DNA of 64,000 bases from Argopecten irradians (GCF_041381155.1 NC_091146.1:36787376-36851375); one strand, 5' to 3'; shown: positions 35,165 to 48,170, counted from the first letter of the stretch. A program made the numbers and translations. The notes: generated by a model from the sequence alone, not told the origin.

Positions 35165-35322
35165 ATTAATATAATAGGACGTCAAAACAATGATGTCAAG
35201 GTACCAAGGGAGACAATCCTGTTAATTATGCCTACTTTGACGTCACCAGCAAGGATACCAGGGGAGGCAATCCGTGTAAATAGCAAGAAACTGATATGAC
35301 GTCACTAACAATGACGTCAAAG
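35139..35322 (+). repeat. Tandem repeat spanning the BTB stop codon and 3' UTR
   Basis: Three imperfect copies (about 35139-35199, 35200-35252, 35253-35322) each contain a form of ggtaccaagggagacaatc then gtgtaaatta followed by a gacgtca block. The first copy holds the last codons of the BTB protein and its stop. Copies two and three are noncoding echoes of that end. CRE-like gacgtca words recur four or more times. Confidence 0.75.
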
Positions 35323-35409
35323 TGCTATGTAAAGAAATTAGTGCTGATCTAACTGGACATTGTTTTACGCAAAACATTTGTTTATATTATTTTGATTAAG
35401 ATGTTTTAA

Positions 35410-35415
35410 AATAAA
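35410..35415 (+). terminator. Poly(A) signal of the BTB gene
   Basis: AATAAA, 246 bases after the stop codon and in an AT-rich context, is the first canonical signal downstream. Confidence 0.65.
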
Positions 35416-35654
35416 TTTAAACTTTTACAAAAAATAACATGAATTTAGTTTCTTTATCATATCCCTGACATGTCTATTGTGAGAGAAATGTCTTGATAGA
35501 TATGATTTCTCCACATGTAACCGACTTGCACTACGACAAAATACTCCCATACAATTCAGCTGCCTTGTATATTAGAGAGTTATCTACCACCCTCCCCCCG
35601 CCAGCGAGTTAGGTATCCATTGTGTCGTTATCATTTTATTTTTTGAGCGAAATT

Positions 35655-35935
35655 CACGTCAAATACATGACGTAACACTCTCAAATACATTACGTAACAC
35701 TCCCAAATACATGACTTTACACTCCCAAATACATGACGTAACACTCCCAAACACATGACGTAACACTCCCAAACACATGACGTAACACTCCTAAATACAT
35801 GACGTAACACTCCTAAATACATGACGTAACACTCCCAAATACATGACTTTACACTCTCAAATACATGACGTAACACTCCCAAACACATGACGTAACACTC
35901 CTAAATACATGACGTAACACTCCCAACTACATGAC
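35655..35935. repeat. 22-bp minisatellite, left part
   Basis: About 12 copies of aatacatgacgtaacactcc(ca), with a tgactttacac variant. The array resumes at 36918-36970, so it was split by the insertion at 35936-36921. A lone related word (aaatacatgacgtcacaatc) occurs at 42301. Confidence 0.95.
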
Positions 35936-36921
35936 TTAATGATGTACACCTCTGAGAAGTCAAAATTTTCTTGTATTAAACTTTTTTTCTCATATAGATT
36001 TTTGAAAATAGGAGTTCATACCATACAAGAAAATGGAAGAAAAAACATATGTCGGTGTGCTTGTTTTTGAGCTATTGTCACTCAAAGATACCAAATTGAC
36101 AAAATCTTAGATTTTTTGGGATTTTTGCCGTTTTGACCATATACACAAGAGTTTAAAGCCATAATTTCCTAATGAGATGTTTGATATGTATGGAAGTTTG
36201 AAGAATTTATTTTTCTGTAGTCTTCTTTAAAAATATACAAGTTTTGATTAATAAGACTCATATTTTTTCTCAGAATAACAACATATGCTACCCCTACCCC
36301 TTAATTTTGAGCTACAAAATACACCATTTTCAGGCATTTTTGCCAAATTTAACCCTTTATAGAAACAGTTGTGGTGTTAAACTTTTGTAAATATTTTGCA
36401 TATCAATAGGGAATGGGTTTTTCTTTCTAAATTAGGCAGAAAAATGGGGGGTCAGTGTGCTTACTTATTTGCTCCATTTGAATATGTGTTATTTTTCAGT
36501 ATTTTAGAGTAAAATATAAAAGAATAAAGTGACAGAAGCGTATCACTTCACGCAATAATGCTCAATATTTTAATAACCACAAACCTAGTAAAGATTAACA
36601 GCAAAAATTAGCTAGATACAGCTAAAAATGCTGGTGCAGTGATGATTTAAGTAAAAACAATTTCAGTAAAAAATGGTTAAACTATGGCTCTACTCAAAGA
36701 GGAAAAGACACAATTTCAAAATGGCCGCCAAATGGGCCATTTCTTAAAATCCCTGTATAAAAAAATCTACTGAAAATAGAAATGTAAATTTTTGACAAAA
36801 TTTGCATCTGGCAACTTGCTACAGATATTGATAAAATATATTTGAAAATCTTATAACTTCTTTGATCTTTGTCGAAACGAGACTTCAACGGGACTGAAAC
36901 CTCAGAAGAATAAATACTTAA
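35936..36921. mobile_element. 0.98-kb insertion with TTAA duplication inside the 22-bp array
   Basis: TTAA at 35936-35939 and at 36918-36921. Removing one TTAA and the insert restores catgac-TTAA-cactccc, which fits the array unit (variant catgactttacactccc). So both ends are defined by the interrupted repeat. The ends carry only a weak inverted match (cctctgagaag / cttctgagg). No credible ORF. It is a non-autonomous element using a TTAA target. Confidence 0.75.
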
Positions 36922-37071
36922 CACTCCCAAATACATGACGTAACAATCCCAAATATATGACGTAACAACCAATAACTACACACAAAAGCAGATAACAATA
37001 GAGGCGTTAATGAATTTATCAAGTCCAGCATCCCCACGACGCTCACTACTAAATACAATATACGCGTGGAC

Positions 37072-39805
37072 AATTGTCAATATGGACTATTGTCAAATTA
37101 TAGACGAGTACAATATGGACTATTGTCAAATTATAGACAAGTACAATATTGACTATTGTCAAATTATAGACGAGTACAATATTGACTATTGTTAAATTAT
37201 AGACAAGTACAATATTGACTATTGTCAAATTATAGACAAGTACAATATTGACTATAGTCAAATTATAGACAAGTACAATATTGACTATTGTCAAATTATA
37301 GACAAGTAAAATATGGACTATTGTCAAATTATAGACGAGTACAATATTGACTATTGTCAAATTATAGACAAGTACAATATTGACTATTGTCAAATTATAG
37401 ACAAGTACAATATTGACTATTGTCAAATTATAGACAAGTACAATATTGACTATTGTCAAATTATAGACAAGTACAATATCGACTATTGTCAAATTATAGA
37501 CAAGTACAATAATGACAATTGTCAAATTATAGACAAGTACAATATCGACTATTGTCAAATTATAGACAAGTACAATATCGACTATTGTCAAATTATAGAC
37601 AAGTACAATATTGACTATTGTCAAATTATAGACGAGTACAATATGGACTGTTGTCAAATCATAAACAAGTACAATATCGACTATTGTCAAATTATAGACA
37701 AGTACAATATCGACTATTGTCAAATTATAGACAAGTACAATATTGACTATTGTCAAATTATAGACGAGTACAATATGGACTATTGTCAAATCATAAACAA
37801 GTACAATATCGACTATTGTCAAATTATAGACAAGTACAATATTGACTATTGTCAAATTATAGACGAGTACAATATTGACTATTGTTAAATTATAGACAAG
37901 TACAATATTGACTATTGTCAAATTATAGACAAGTACAATATTGACTATTGTCAAATTATAGACAAGTACAATATTGACTATTGTCAAATTATAGACAAGT
38001 ACAATATTGACTATTGTCAAATTATAGACAAGTACAATATTGACTATTGTCAAATTATAGACAAGTACAATATTGACTATTGTCAAATCACAGACAAGTA
38101 CAATATGGACTATTGTCAAATTATAGACAAGTACAATATGGACTATTGTCAAATTATAAACAAGTACAATATTGACTATTGTCAAATTATAGACAAGTAC
38201 AATATTGACTATAGTCAAATTAGTCAAATCACAGACAAGTACAATATGGACTATTGTCAAATTATAGACAAGTACAATATGGACTATTGTCAAATTATAA
38301 ACAAGTACAATATTGACTATTGTCAAATTATAGACAAGTACAATATTGACTATTGTCAAATTATAGACAAGTACAATATTGACTATTGTCAAATTATAGA
38401 CAAGTACAATATTGACTATTGTCAAATTATAGACAAGTACAATATTGACTATAGTCAAGTTACAGACAAGTGCAATATGGACTATTGTCAAATTAAAGAC
38501 AAGTACAATGTGGACAATCGTCAATAGACAGACAAGTACAATGTGGAATATTGTCGGATTACAGACAAGTACAATGTGGAATATTGTCGAATTACAGATA
38601 AGTACAATGTGGACTATCGTCAACAAACAGAAAAGTACAATGTGGACTATCGTGAATAGACAGACAAGTACAACGTGGAATATTGTCAAATTACAGAGAA
38701 GTACAATGTGGACTATCGTCAATAGACTGACAAGTACAATGTGGACTATCGTCAATAGACAGACAAGTACAATGTGGACTATCGTCAACAAACAGACAAG
38801 TACAATGTGGACTATCGTCAATAGACAGACAAGTACAATGTGGAATATTGTCAAATTACAGACAAGTACAATGTGGACTATCGTCAACAAACAGACAAGT
38901 ACAATGTGTACTATCGTCAACAAACAGACAAGTACAATGTGGAATATTGTCAAATTACAGACAAGTACAATGTGGACTTTCGTCAACAAACAGACAAGTA
39001 CATTGTGGAAGATTGTCAAATTACAGACAAGTACAATGTGGACTATCGTCAATAGACAGACAAGTACAATGTGGACTATCGTCAACAAACAGACAAGTAC
39101 AATGTGGACTATCGTCAATAGACAGACAAGTACAATGTGGACTATCGTCAATAGACAGACAAGTACAATGTGGACTATCGTCAATAGACAGACAAGTACA
39201 ATGTGGACTATCGTCAATAGACCGACAAGTACAACGTGTACTATCGTCAATAGACAGACAAGTACAACATGGACTATCGTCAATAGACAGACAAGTACAA
39301 TGTGGACTATCGTCAATAGACAGACAAGTACAATGTGGACTATCGTCAATAGACAGACAAGTACAATGTGGACTATCGTCAATAGACAGACAAGTATAAT
39401 GTGGATTATCGTCAATAGACAGACAAGTACAACGTGGACTATCGTCAATAGACTGACAAGTACAATGTGGACTATCGTCAATAGACAGACAAGTACAATG
39501 TGGACTATCGTCAATAGACAGACAAGTACAATGTGGACTATCGTCAATAGACAGACAAGTACAACGTGGACTATCGTCAATAGACAGACAAGTACAATGT
39601 GGACTATCGTCAACAAACAGACAAGTACAATGTGGACTATCGTCAATAGACAGACAAGTACAATGTGGACTATCGTCAATAGACAGACAAGGACAATATG
39701 GACTATCGTCAACAAACAGACAAGGACAATGTGGACTATCGTCAATAGACAGACAAGTACAATGTGGACTATCGTCAACGAACAGACAAGTACAATGTGG
39801 ACCAT
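37072..39805. repeat. 2.7-kb satellite of 33-bp units, open on the minus strand
   Basis: About 83 copies in two subfamilies. In 37072-38510 the unit is gacaagtacaatattgacta then ttgtcaaattata. In 38510-39800 it is gacaagtacaatgtggacta then tcgtcaatagaca. On the minus strand the frame from 39805 to 37049 is open for 918 codons as a hydrophobic 11-residue repeat of the LTIVHIVLVCL or LTIVNIVLVYN kind. The 33-bp period preserves the frame. A gene is not supported: there is no promoter, signal for translation, or non-repeat domain. The plus strand is open only in pieces. Confidence 0.95.
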
Positions 39806-40088
39806 TATCCTAAGCTTTTAAGGTATTTTTGCCTCATGGTTATGTATCATAATAAGCCTAATTGAATTGTCCTTTTAAAAGGTAGTGTTTTAGGTAAAAC
39901 ACTGTAAACCTAAAACACTGTAATCAAGTAATATTGGGATAAAATCATCCAAGATACTAAACTCAAGATGCGGAAAAAATGGCTACTAAAATCAGATTAA
40001 AATAAGCTTTTGTTTGTCGTATTTGCACAACATCAAATTAATAAAAATGACAGAATAGTTCTTATTTTAATATAATGACATCCTCGAT
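39806..40088. other. No feature recognised
   Basis: Unique AT-rich sequence; a short direct repeat (aaaacactgtaa) at 39897-39922. Confidence 0.5.
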
Positions 40089-40090
40089 AA

Positions 40091-40373
40091 TCCAGGGGTT
40101 CCTATCACTTACGATCTCTGCACCCCTGGACTATTTCGTAGTAAAATCGGAGGCAACAGAACAGAACAGGTAATTTAGTCGTTTGTTGTACATCAAAAGA
40201 GCCGTAAAACGGTACACTGTGGTTGACTGTGTGGCTTTGATGTTAGGCGTCGCTCTCACTGTAGTCTTCAAAGGAAATCTTTTCAGGCCTATGATTGGTT
40301 CGCTGAGCTGCCTCCAAATTTACTATGAGATAGCCCAGGGGTGTAGAGATCGTAAGTGATCGGAACCCCTGTA
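40091..40373. mobile_element. Miniature inverted-repeat element, ~283 bp
   Basis: The left end ccaggggttcctatcactta then cgatctctgcacccctgg is mirrored at the right by ccaggggtgtagagatcgta then agtgatcggaacccctg. The inverted ends are about 37 bp with two or three mismatches. The interior has no ORF. Confidence 0.75.
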
Positions 40374-40885
40374 GTATGAAGGATGATACAACGATAGTTC
40401 TGCTATAAAATATGAATAAAATTGTTTTATCAAATTATTTACGAAGTTGTCCGTGACCAAATGCATCATATCTCAGTTTCCGATATCAAAGTGTAAACCG
40501 AGCGAACCCAATAGTGCAATGTCTAACTTGTTCGTTAAATGTCAATGGTTCCGTCTCCGGAATCAGATAGACCTCATTGACAATAACAGAATAAGACACA
40601 GGCAGAATTTGATCTCTTACAGCTCAAATTCAATTCAAATATTTTATCAAAGCGTCACATTTAAGGCACAATATATTTTACATTTTGATAATATACGTTT
40701 ACATTATTTGTTCACCCTTACATCCAGTCATACCCATTCTGATCAGACGGAGTTATCTCCCCTCCCCTCACTACAGGCGCCACATTACCAATATAAGTCC
40801 CGTATTAGCTTAAGAAGGCATTGAACTGAGACCACTCACTAACTTCACAGAGGCAGAAAGACGGAAAAGCCTTCTATTGAGTGTG
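40374..40885. other. No gene supported
   Basis: A 125-codon plus frame (40447-40824) lacks a recognisable domain, has biased Ser/His/Ile composition and no splice context. Confidence 0.45.
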
Positions 40886-41086
40886 TTAAACAGAGCGACT
40901 CTTCCAATTTGAATCACGGATTGACGATAGACCTGGACAAGAACCGTTCCATGATTCCTTGAAACAGTTGTCGTGAAATCCAAACTTCTCGTCGCAATAG
41001 AGTTCATGTACCATGAGAAATAAAATTATGAAGATGATAAAGATAGCGATGACAAGGCAACGGAAGTTTCGCTGCCCGATTGACAT
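40886..41086 (-). CDS. Possible 5' exon of a single-pass membrane protein, unrecognised
   Basis: A minus-strand frame of 66 codons starts MSIGQRNFRC, followed by a hydrophobic stretch LVIAIFIIFIILFLMV (about residues 11-26), then HELYCDEKFGFHDNCF with two cysteines. A short basic tail, a membrane segment and a Cys-containing stem is the look of type II Golgi enzymes. Upstream is a pyrimidine-rich tract ending ccttaag (acceptor-like, exon would start at 41103). No downstream exon was found, and the next frame-compatible donor is unclear. It may be a gene fragment or chance. Confidence 0.25.
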   Translation of the reverse strand: MSIGQRNFRCLVIAIFIIFIILFLMVHELYCDEKFGFHDNCFKESWNGSCPGLSSIRDSNWKSRSV

Positions 41087-41516
41087 GAAAACGGCCGCAG
41101 AAACTTAAGGTGACAGGAATGAAGAACAAGAAGAGCTTGGCAGAAGCTGCAGAGCGGTCATCTTGCTAGTAAGGCGAGCCATTTGTTATATACATGTATA
41201 TGGTAAATATATATATTATAACCATCCACATGAGTACGTATGCACGTTTAAATGTCATTGTATCACAATGGATTATCTCCCTTTATTTGTAATTCAGAAT
41301 GTTTCTTTCATAATGATTATCTTCCCTTTTGTAGAGCTCTCCCGTGAGAGAGGAATAAAAGTTCTGAAATGAGAAAAGATGGTTGTTTTTCTCTCACTGC
41401 CAAGCGAAACGAGTATTTACAGTTAATTCTCCCAAGTCGTCATTGATTAAAGCCATCACACATTGTTATAATAGACATACTTCAATGTATGTTTTAATAT
41501 GACTGAAGGCAAGGCC
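41087..41516. other. No feature recognised
   Basis: Unique sequence; a 69-codon plus frame (41163-41372) lacks recognisable motifs. Confidence 0.45.
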
Positions 41517-42053
41517 TTAAAGGGCGCAGCCAGATATTTCAGTAACCATTAATTATGCAATGTTAAAAAGTTCAATTTATGGAAATAATGGAGCCGAATT
41601 TTCTGGGTTTTTTTTATTTATATATATATCACTCTATCCTTGTCCCCAAACCCACATTTGAGAAGGAAATGCACATAAGAGAAAGAAGATTTTTTATTTC
41701 CGTAACAGATATTCCGTTTTGGGTCAGCTGATTATATTGGAAGGTGGTCTATCACTTGAACGCTTGCAAATAAAGAGCAATTGCATTGAGCTTCTACCAG
41801 ACGAAGATTACGTTCGTCGGATCATAAAAGCGTTTGAACCGCTTGATTATATATTGAGCTGAGTTCAAAGCATCGCATTCACGCTGATGGGATTTTTTAC
41901 CGTGGGTAAAAAATGGCGGCCGCAAACTGAAGCTGTCAGCGTGTAGGATTGAATTTTAAAGATTATGTTTTTTGTTATTTTTTCGTGTATGCGTTACCTT
42001 AGAAGTGCTTCGCACTTCGTGCCCTTCAGGCAAGAACGGCTGCGCCCTTATAA
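41517..42053. mobile_element. Probable inverted-end element, ~535 bp
   Basis: aagggcgcagcc at 41519-41530 is mirrored by ggctgcgccctt at 42038-42049. TTAA flanks the left end and a decayed TATAA the right. The interior has the palindrome ttttttaccgtgggtaaaaaa and gcttcgcacttcgtgcc. No ORF. Confidence 0.5.
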
Positions 42054-43900
42054 GTCAATATATATTTGATGAGAAACATCACAAATGTTTCAAAGAGGAG
42101 AGGTTAAGGCCGAAAATTTATCGTTAAACACACGGAAATGATTCTTTCTTAGATGTACATAAATATTTAAATATGTATGTGTATTGCTATCAGTTTTTGC
42201 ATATTACAGAGTTAGCTCCCTTGTGTGTAGATTTCGATTTTGTATTAGGTATTAAGCACAATTCTCGTCGTTTTCTCCGAAAGAATGACGTAAAGCTCGC
42301 AAATACATGACGTCACAATCAATACCTACCTACAAGGGCAGATAACTGTAATAAGCAAATACAGAATTGATAAACACCATTCTTTTGTTATCATTAATAC
42401 ATCAGTTTAACATTAAAGGCCCAATATCTGTATCTTTCTTATTTTTTTCATGATTAAGAAGAATGTTGAAAAAAAATCCTGTTGTAAATTATGCAGAGAC
42501 AGGACTAAATCGAAGTCAAGATGAGCGATTATGATTCGGAATATTTTGATAAAAATCAAATAAATATTAAACTTCGCTAGGTGGGTCCCACTTAGTCAAA
42601 CAGGCCGACGTTAGCCGACATTGTAACGTCGTTGCCGAGAACGTCATGTGACTACCGTAACTACGTAACATCTGTCCGAACTCTTCCGAAAACGGGTCAT
42701 GAACTTTCCGACTTCCGTTCGGCAATAATCGTAACTTCTATGGTGACCAGTTTAAAATGAAAGCATGTTTACAAGTATCGACTTTCAACAACTGCTGTAC
42801 CAAAGTTATCAAAAGGCATTATAGATATTCTTTAATATATCCTAATTTCGACTACATCTACCAGTACTAACAATATTGGAGTCAAATTTAACTTGAATTT
42901 TTGTTGATAGTTACGTATAGTATACGCTTTAAACATTAAAAAACAATAACAGACGTTTTAGATTTTTTGCTGGAGTTGTTTACTAACGTAATGGCCCATT
43001 ATTATGGAGTTTGAATTGGTGCATGTGTTTCTAAAGTCTTGATAGATTTTTGTTTTGATTCCCAGATTAATAATTTAATGAGTTTGACATGAATATATCG
43101 ATTTTTTTTATATTTATATTTCATGAATAAACAAAAACACTTACCTAAGCGATTGGCGGTTGGATATATCCGACGACTTAATTATCATGAGAATGTTAAC
43201 GGGAACTGGTGAATCCATAAATCACTAATGTAAATAATCAGTCACTGTTTTATTTGATTTACACTGTAAAGCAATAATTACAATTTTATGATTTTATCTT
43301 CTATGGGTATCTATAAATGCTTAAGGAGGTGAGTTCAACACCCACCTAAACCACTTGATAAACATACCGATAGGCAATACTAAATACAGAGAAACAAACT
43401 TAGTTTTGAGTCGTCCAAAAATCGCTAGGTGGTGTCCAGTCATGACCCTGACATTGCATTGTGAGTGAAAAAAGCTCACCTGGCGTTTTAGCAGGAGCAC
43501 TAGCCTGACAGCATTAATTTATTATACCTCAAGTGAGAATCTGCGAAAGATATTGGCATTTCACACTGTTACACGGCAGTTAGCATCAGAACAAAAGGAG
43601 AAAATAGACGCGTTCGTAGCAACCTCCCCCCTAGCAACGGAAGATAGTATATGTTTGATAGTGTAAAATATTAATTTATAACCGCCCGAAAAAGATGCGC
43701 ACGCCTTTCTTTTTCGAAGATTTTTTTATGAGACGCTTCGAAATCTTGTTTGAACCTATTTAATAATAGTTTTACCAAAGTGGTCTGTGAATCATTATTT
43801 TTTTCAAATTAAGTCCGGAGTTTTTCGTCAAAACCCTTGCGCTTACTGTTCAAACGCTATATTTAGTTTTTATCGATATTTTATAGTTTAGTTTATTTAG
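42054..43900. other. No gene seen
   Basis: Unique AT-rich sequence. A repeated word tcgctaggtggg / tcgctaggtggt occurs at about 42576 and 43421, suggesting an old repeat pair. A lone copy of the 22-bp satellite unit is at 42301-42320. No exon-like stretch. Confidence 0.4.
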
Positions 43901-44077
43901 TCGGTGAACGGAGGCGATTACAAGCGTCTTCGTGACGTTGTTAATGTTGTAAACAGACGAAGAGACGAAACCAATAGAGATTTACAAAAACGTCAAGATT
44001 TCAACAAATACATAAGACAAGACAACAATGATACATTGAGACACAGAAACACCTGTAGATATTCAGGCGGAGACTGA
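43901..44077 (+). CDS. Unrecognised basic ORF without start, possible terminal exon
   Basis: Directly after a T-rich tract ending tttatttag (acceptor-like) a 58-codon frame runs to TGA at 44075-44077. It includes SVNGGDYKRLRDVVNVVNRR, then RDETNRDLQKRQDFNKYIRQ, then DNNDTLRHRNTCRYSGGD. It is strongly charged and heptad-like. No Met, so it would need an upstream exon, which I could not find. A chance frame is quite possible. Confidence 0.2.
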   Translation, partial: SVNGGDYKRLRDVVNVVNRRRDETNRDLQKRQDFNKYIRQDNNDTLRHRNTCRYSGGD

Positions 44078-46960
44078 CTGGGTAGTTAATAAACACCTCG
44101 AATTAGACATATTGGTTGATACACACTGTAGTCAGTAACGGAAAATGTGTAACATGTTCAATTTTTCACAATATCCATTCTTATAAAACAGGTTCTACTT
44201 TCTAAATTTAAAATTTACTTCTTTGTTAGAACTCTTTACTCCATTCCCTGACGTTTTTAAAGTCATTTTTATGCAAAAACCACAAAAGAGCTAATTAGCA
44301 CCCATTGGTGGAGAATATCTCCAGATCCCTATGAGACGAGTGTGTGTACTCTCTTCGCTCTTACCTGTGTAGAGTGTGTTGTGCGGTCTTGTTCAAAATA
44401 ATTGTCTGCTGAATATTAAGATATATTCAATCACTCAATGTTTATTTCCAATAGCCCACAGATTTATAGGTACATAGTATAATACATACAGTAATATACA
44501 TAGATTCTAATCATATTCAGGAGAGTGACATCGTGTAAACTGTAAAACAAATCATTTATAACTTAAACCTACACACATGTTACTATCTTGATTAGAGTGC
44601 TTGTAATGTTCTCATTCTTGCATGTTAAATTTTAGTACAAATTCAAGTTGAAAACATTGACACCTTGGCTAGCCAGTACACAAAAATAATTTGTAATAAT
44701 GTAAATAGTAATCAAATTTCATTAGCACAATAGATTAATAATATTTCATCGCGTATAGTTTTGCGTATAGTTTTGCTCTGAAATCAAATAACGACTACAA
44801 TTTAAACCAAAATGAGCATATCTATAATATGATAATCAAATATTAAATGAAATAAAATAAGTCATTATTTTCTATCACCTTCTTTTAAAAGCTAGATATA
44901 AATATGTTCCCACATTGGATTTCTGACATTATTAACACTAAGTAATTGTACTGATTTACACATTGACGGTTTTCTATGATAATATTGTTTTATTAATCAT
45001 TGTCTTAGGTCACTATTAAACTGACACATTAAAATTAAATTCATCCTCTATATTTCGATGCTTACAGTTGGTACAAATTCTTTTTCTTCTTACAATATTT
45101 TGATGCCTTCCGGTTTCAAATTATTGGCATTTCACGCTTACTGATCAATGAAGTAATCTTAACGAATGTGAAATAATAAATTGTAAAGAATTTAAAGATT
45201 TCAAGTTAAATATTAAGATTTTTTACACACTAGTTATACAAACTTTCTCCAAAATCGCCATCATTCAAGTTTGACAAAATAAATGTACCTACTTTATAAT
45301 ATACATTTGTACCAGAAACTGTATGTGAATAGCTAGCAACGAAGGCAATAGTTACATAAAATTCATTTAACATTTTTTAATAGATTAAATAATTGTTTCC
45401 ACAGATAAATACTGGGAAAATGTTTAAAATTAGACTTTATATATCTCTGAAAAAGAAATAAAATTCAATGCTTTTATCAAATCTAAACTTAAAATTAATA
45501 TAGGTAAGCTTATAATGCTTTGAAAGGCGGTCGCCATTTTTAATTATATAATTTGTAAAAATATACTTTTTGGTCACAAGACAGTTTTTTTGTAAGATTT
45601 TGTATGGTCGATAATCGTTTTTGTGTAATTATCACACAAAATATAATTGTTTTATAGATATTTGATATACATCTGGTATGGTTGCACAAAGCGAGAGCTA
45701 CATGTAGTTAGATTCCGTATAGAAACAGAAAGTCAAGGAAGGGAAAACCGAAAAATTGACATTTGTCCTCAAATATTATTCACCTTGGTTAAAATATAAT
45801 ATTAGAACATTATTAATTGAACATTGTATTCATTTGATCGATTGGCAATTTTTTTTCATTAATTGAGAATTTTACAAAAACAGTTTTTATTAACCGAAAA
45901 AATAGCCATATTAAACGTTTTTCCTGGATGAGGTTTTAATAAAACAGATATTCAAAGGAGTACAACAAGGATATGTTATGACCTATCGCTCCTTCATACT
46001 GATGTACTTTTTAAAAAATAGGGTGTTCAGGTTTAGAAGATGTTTAAAGAGAACACAGCATGACAGTGATCACAATATGTACTGGGCCTAGTGTTTTATT
46101 AAATAGTTTTTTTCTTCAGAATTTGCATGTTAATAGATAAGCTTTCCATTTTGATATAGATTTTATCTATGTTTTAACACTAAGATTCTTTTATTAGTAA
46201 GTTTTGTTGTTAAATATTTTGACTGCTTCAAATACATGAATTAAAACAGTTTTACCCGCTCAATAATATATTTAGATATATTTTCTCTCGCGGTGTTCAT
46301 ACAATAAATTGTATACGTTAACCATGCCTTGATAAGATGTACATGTAAGTATTTTTTAAAACTTCCTCAAATATATGGGGACAAAGTATAAATTTACTTT
46401 ATTGTTTCAATGAACTTTTCTGATTTCAGCTAAATTTGTAATACTTATAGAGAATTTCTCTACACTCTTAGCTATTAATATTTCCATGGTTTGACTTTCT
46501 GTTCTTTATGAGAAAACCGGCAAAACAAGCAAAACATTCCTGTTGCCATTTTGGGTAGAAGGAAATGACGTTATAAAGTTTCATAGGTGCACAAAAATAA
46601 TACTACATTGAATTTTGAAACAAAGGAACATTATGCAAATATGATGATCTGAAAGTGTGGCTAATTTTCTGCAGGTCTGTCTTTGGTTAAAATGTAACAA
46701 AAATGAGATAAGAAAAATTCAATGACAAAAATGTAATGTAGATGGAATACATAGGGGGCAAACATGAAATGTAAGGTCGTTAACTGGATTTTGTGAATTC
46801 GAATTTTCGTATCATATAATATATGAATTAAACAGTATCCAGAGTAGTTAAATTATGGTTTCAATGCATAAGAATGGAAAGTAAAAAACAAAAAAAAAAC
46901 CATACTTTTCTTAAAACGAGAATTATCCCAGTATATTTTGAAAACGACCATCTTGGATTC
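44078..46960. other. Long gene-free AT-rich stretch
   Basis: Nearly 3 kb without a plus or minus frame of note, repeat array or RNA gene. Nothing further to report. Confidence 0.55.
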
Positions 46961-46974
46961 TCATTCAAATGATA

Positions 46975-48170
46975 GTGATCAAAATATAATCAAGCCCTCA
47001 ATCACTCGTATACGGGGCGTCATAATTGCATCAAAATATTATCAAGCCCTCAATCACTCGTATACGGGGCGTCATAATTGCATCAAAATATTATCAAGCC
47101 CTCAATCACTCGTATACAAGGCGTCATAATTGTATCAAAATATTATCAAGCCCTCAATCACTCGTATACAGAGCGTCATAATTGTATCAAAATATTATCA
47201 AGCTCTCAATCACTCGTATACAGGGCGTCATAATTGTATCAAAATATTATCAAGCCCTCAATCACTCGTATACAGGGCGTCATAATTGCATCAAAATATT
47301 ATCAAGCTCTCAATCATTCGTATACAGGGCGTCATAATTGTATCAAAATATTATCAAGCCCTCAATCACTCGTATACAGAGCGTCATAATTCTATCAAAA
47401 TATTATCAAGCCCTCAATCACTCGTATACAGAGCGTCATAATTGCATCAAAATACTATCAAGCCCTCTTTCAAGCACTACTCGTGTACAAAGTGTCATAA
47501 TTGTATCAAAATGTGATTAAGCCCTCATAAAGCACTACTTGAAAACAAAGTGTCATAATTGTATCAAAATTTGATTAAGCCCTCAGAGCACTACACATGT
47601 ACAAAGTGTCATAATTTTTCAAAATGTGATTAAGCCCTCATAAAGCACTACTTGTAAACAAAGTGTCATAATTGTACCAAAATTTGACCAAGCCCTCAGA
47701 GCACTACTCATGTACAAAGTGTCATAATTGTATCAAAATTTGACCAAGCCCTCAGAGCACTACTCATGTACAAAGTGTCATAATTGTATCAAAATTTGAC
47801 CAAGCCCTCAGAGCACTACTCATGTACAAAGTGTCATAATTGTACCAAAATTTGACCAAGCCCTCACAGCACTACTCATGTACAAAGTGTCATAATTGTA
47901 TCAAAATTTGAACAAGCCCTCAGAGCACTACTCATGTACAAAGTGTCATAATTGTATCAAAATTTGACCAAGCCCTCAGAGCACTACTCATGTACAAAGT
48001 GTCATAATTGTATCAAAATTTGACCAAGCCCTCAGAGCACTACTCATGTACAAAGTGTCATAATTGTATCAAAATTTGACCAAGCCCTCAGAGCACTACT
48101 CATGTACAAAGTGTCATAATTCTATCAAAATATGATCAAGCCCTCATACAAACATAAAGCACTTCTTGTA
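46975..48170. repeat. 52/56-bp minisatellite (~22 copies, two subfamilies)
   Basis: From 46975 to 47460 the unit is about 52 bp: atcaagccctcaatcactcg, tatacagggcgtcataattg, tatcaaaatatt. From 47460 to 48120 it becomes 56 bp: aagccctcagagcactactc, atgtacaaagtgtcataatt, gtatcaaaatttgacc. The shared core is caagccctca...gtcataattgtatcaaaat. The short frames of 60-63 codons are artefacts. Confidence 0.95.

Noticed and set aside
38445..39821. 458-codon plus frame in the 33-bp satellite
   Set aside because: Opposite strand of the 918-codon frame and limited to one subfamily; explained by the period being divisible by three.
40447..40824. 125-codon plus frame
   Set aside because: No domain, no promoter or splice context; length is within chance for this much sequence.
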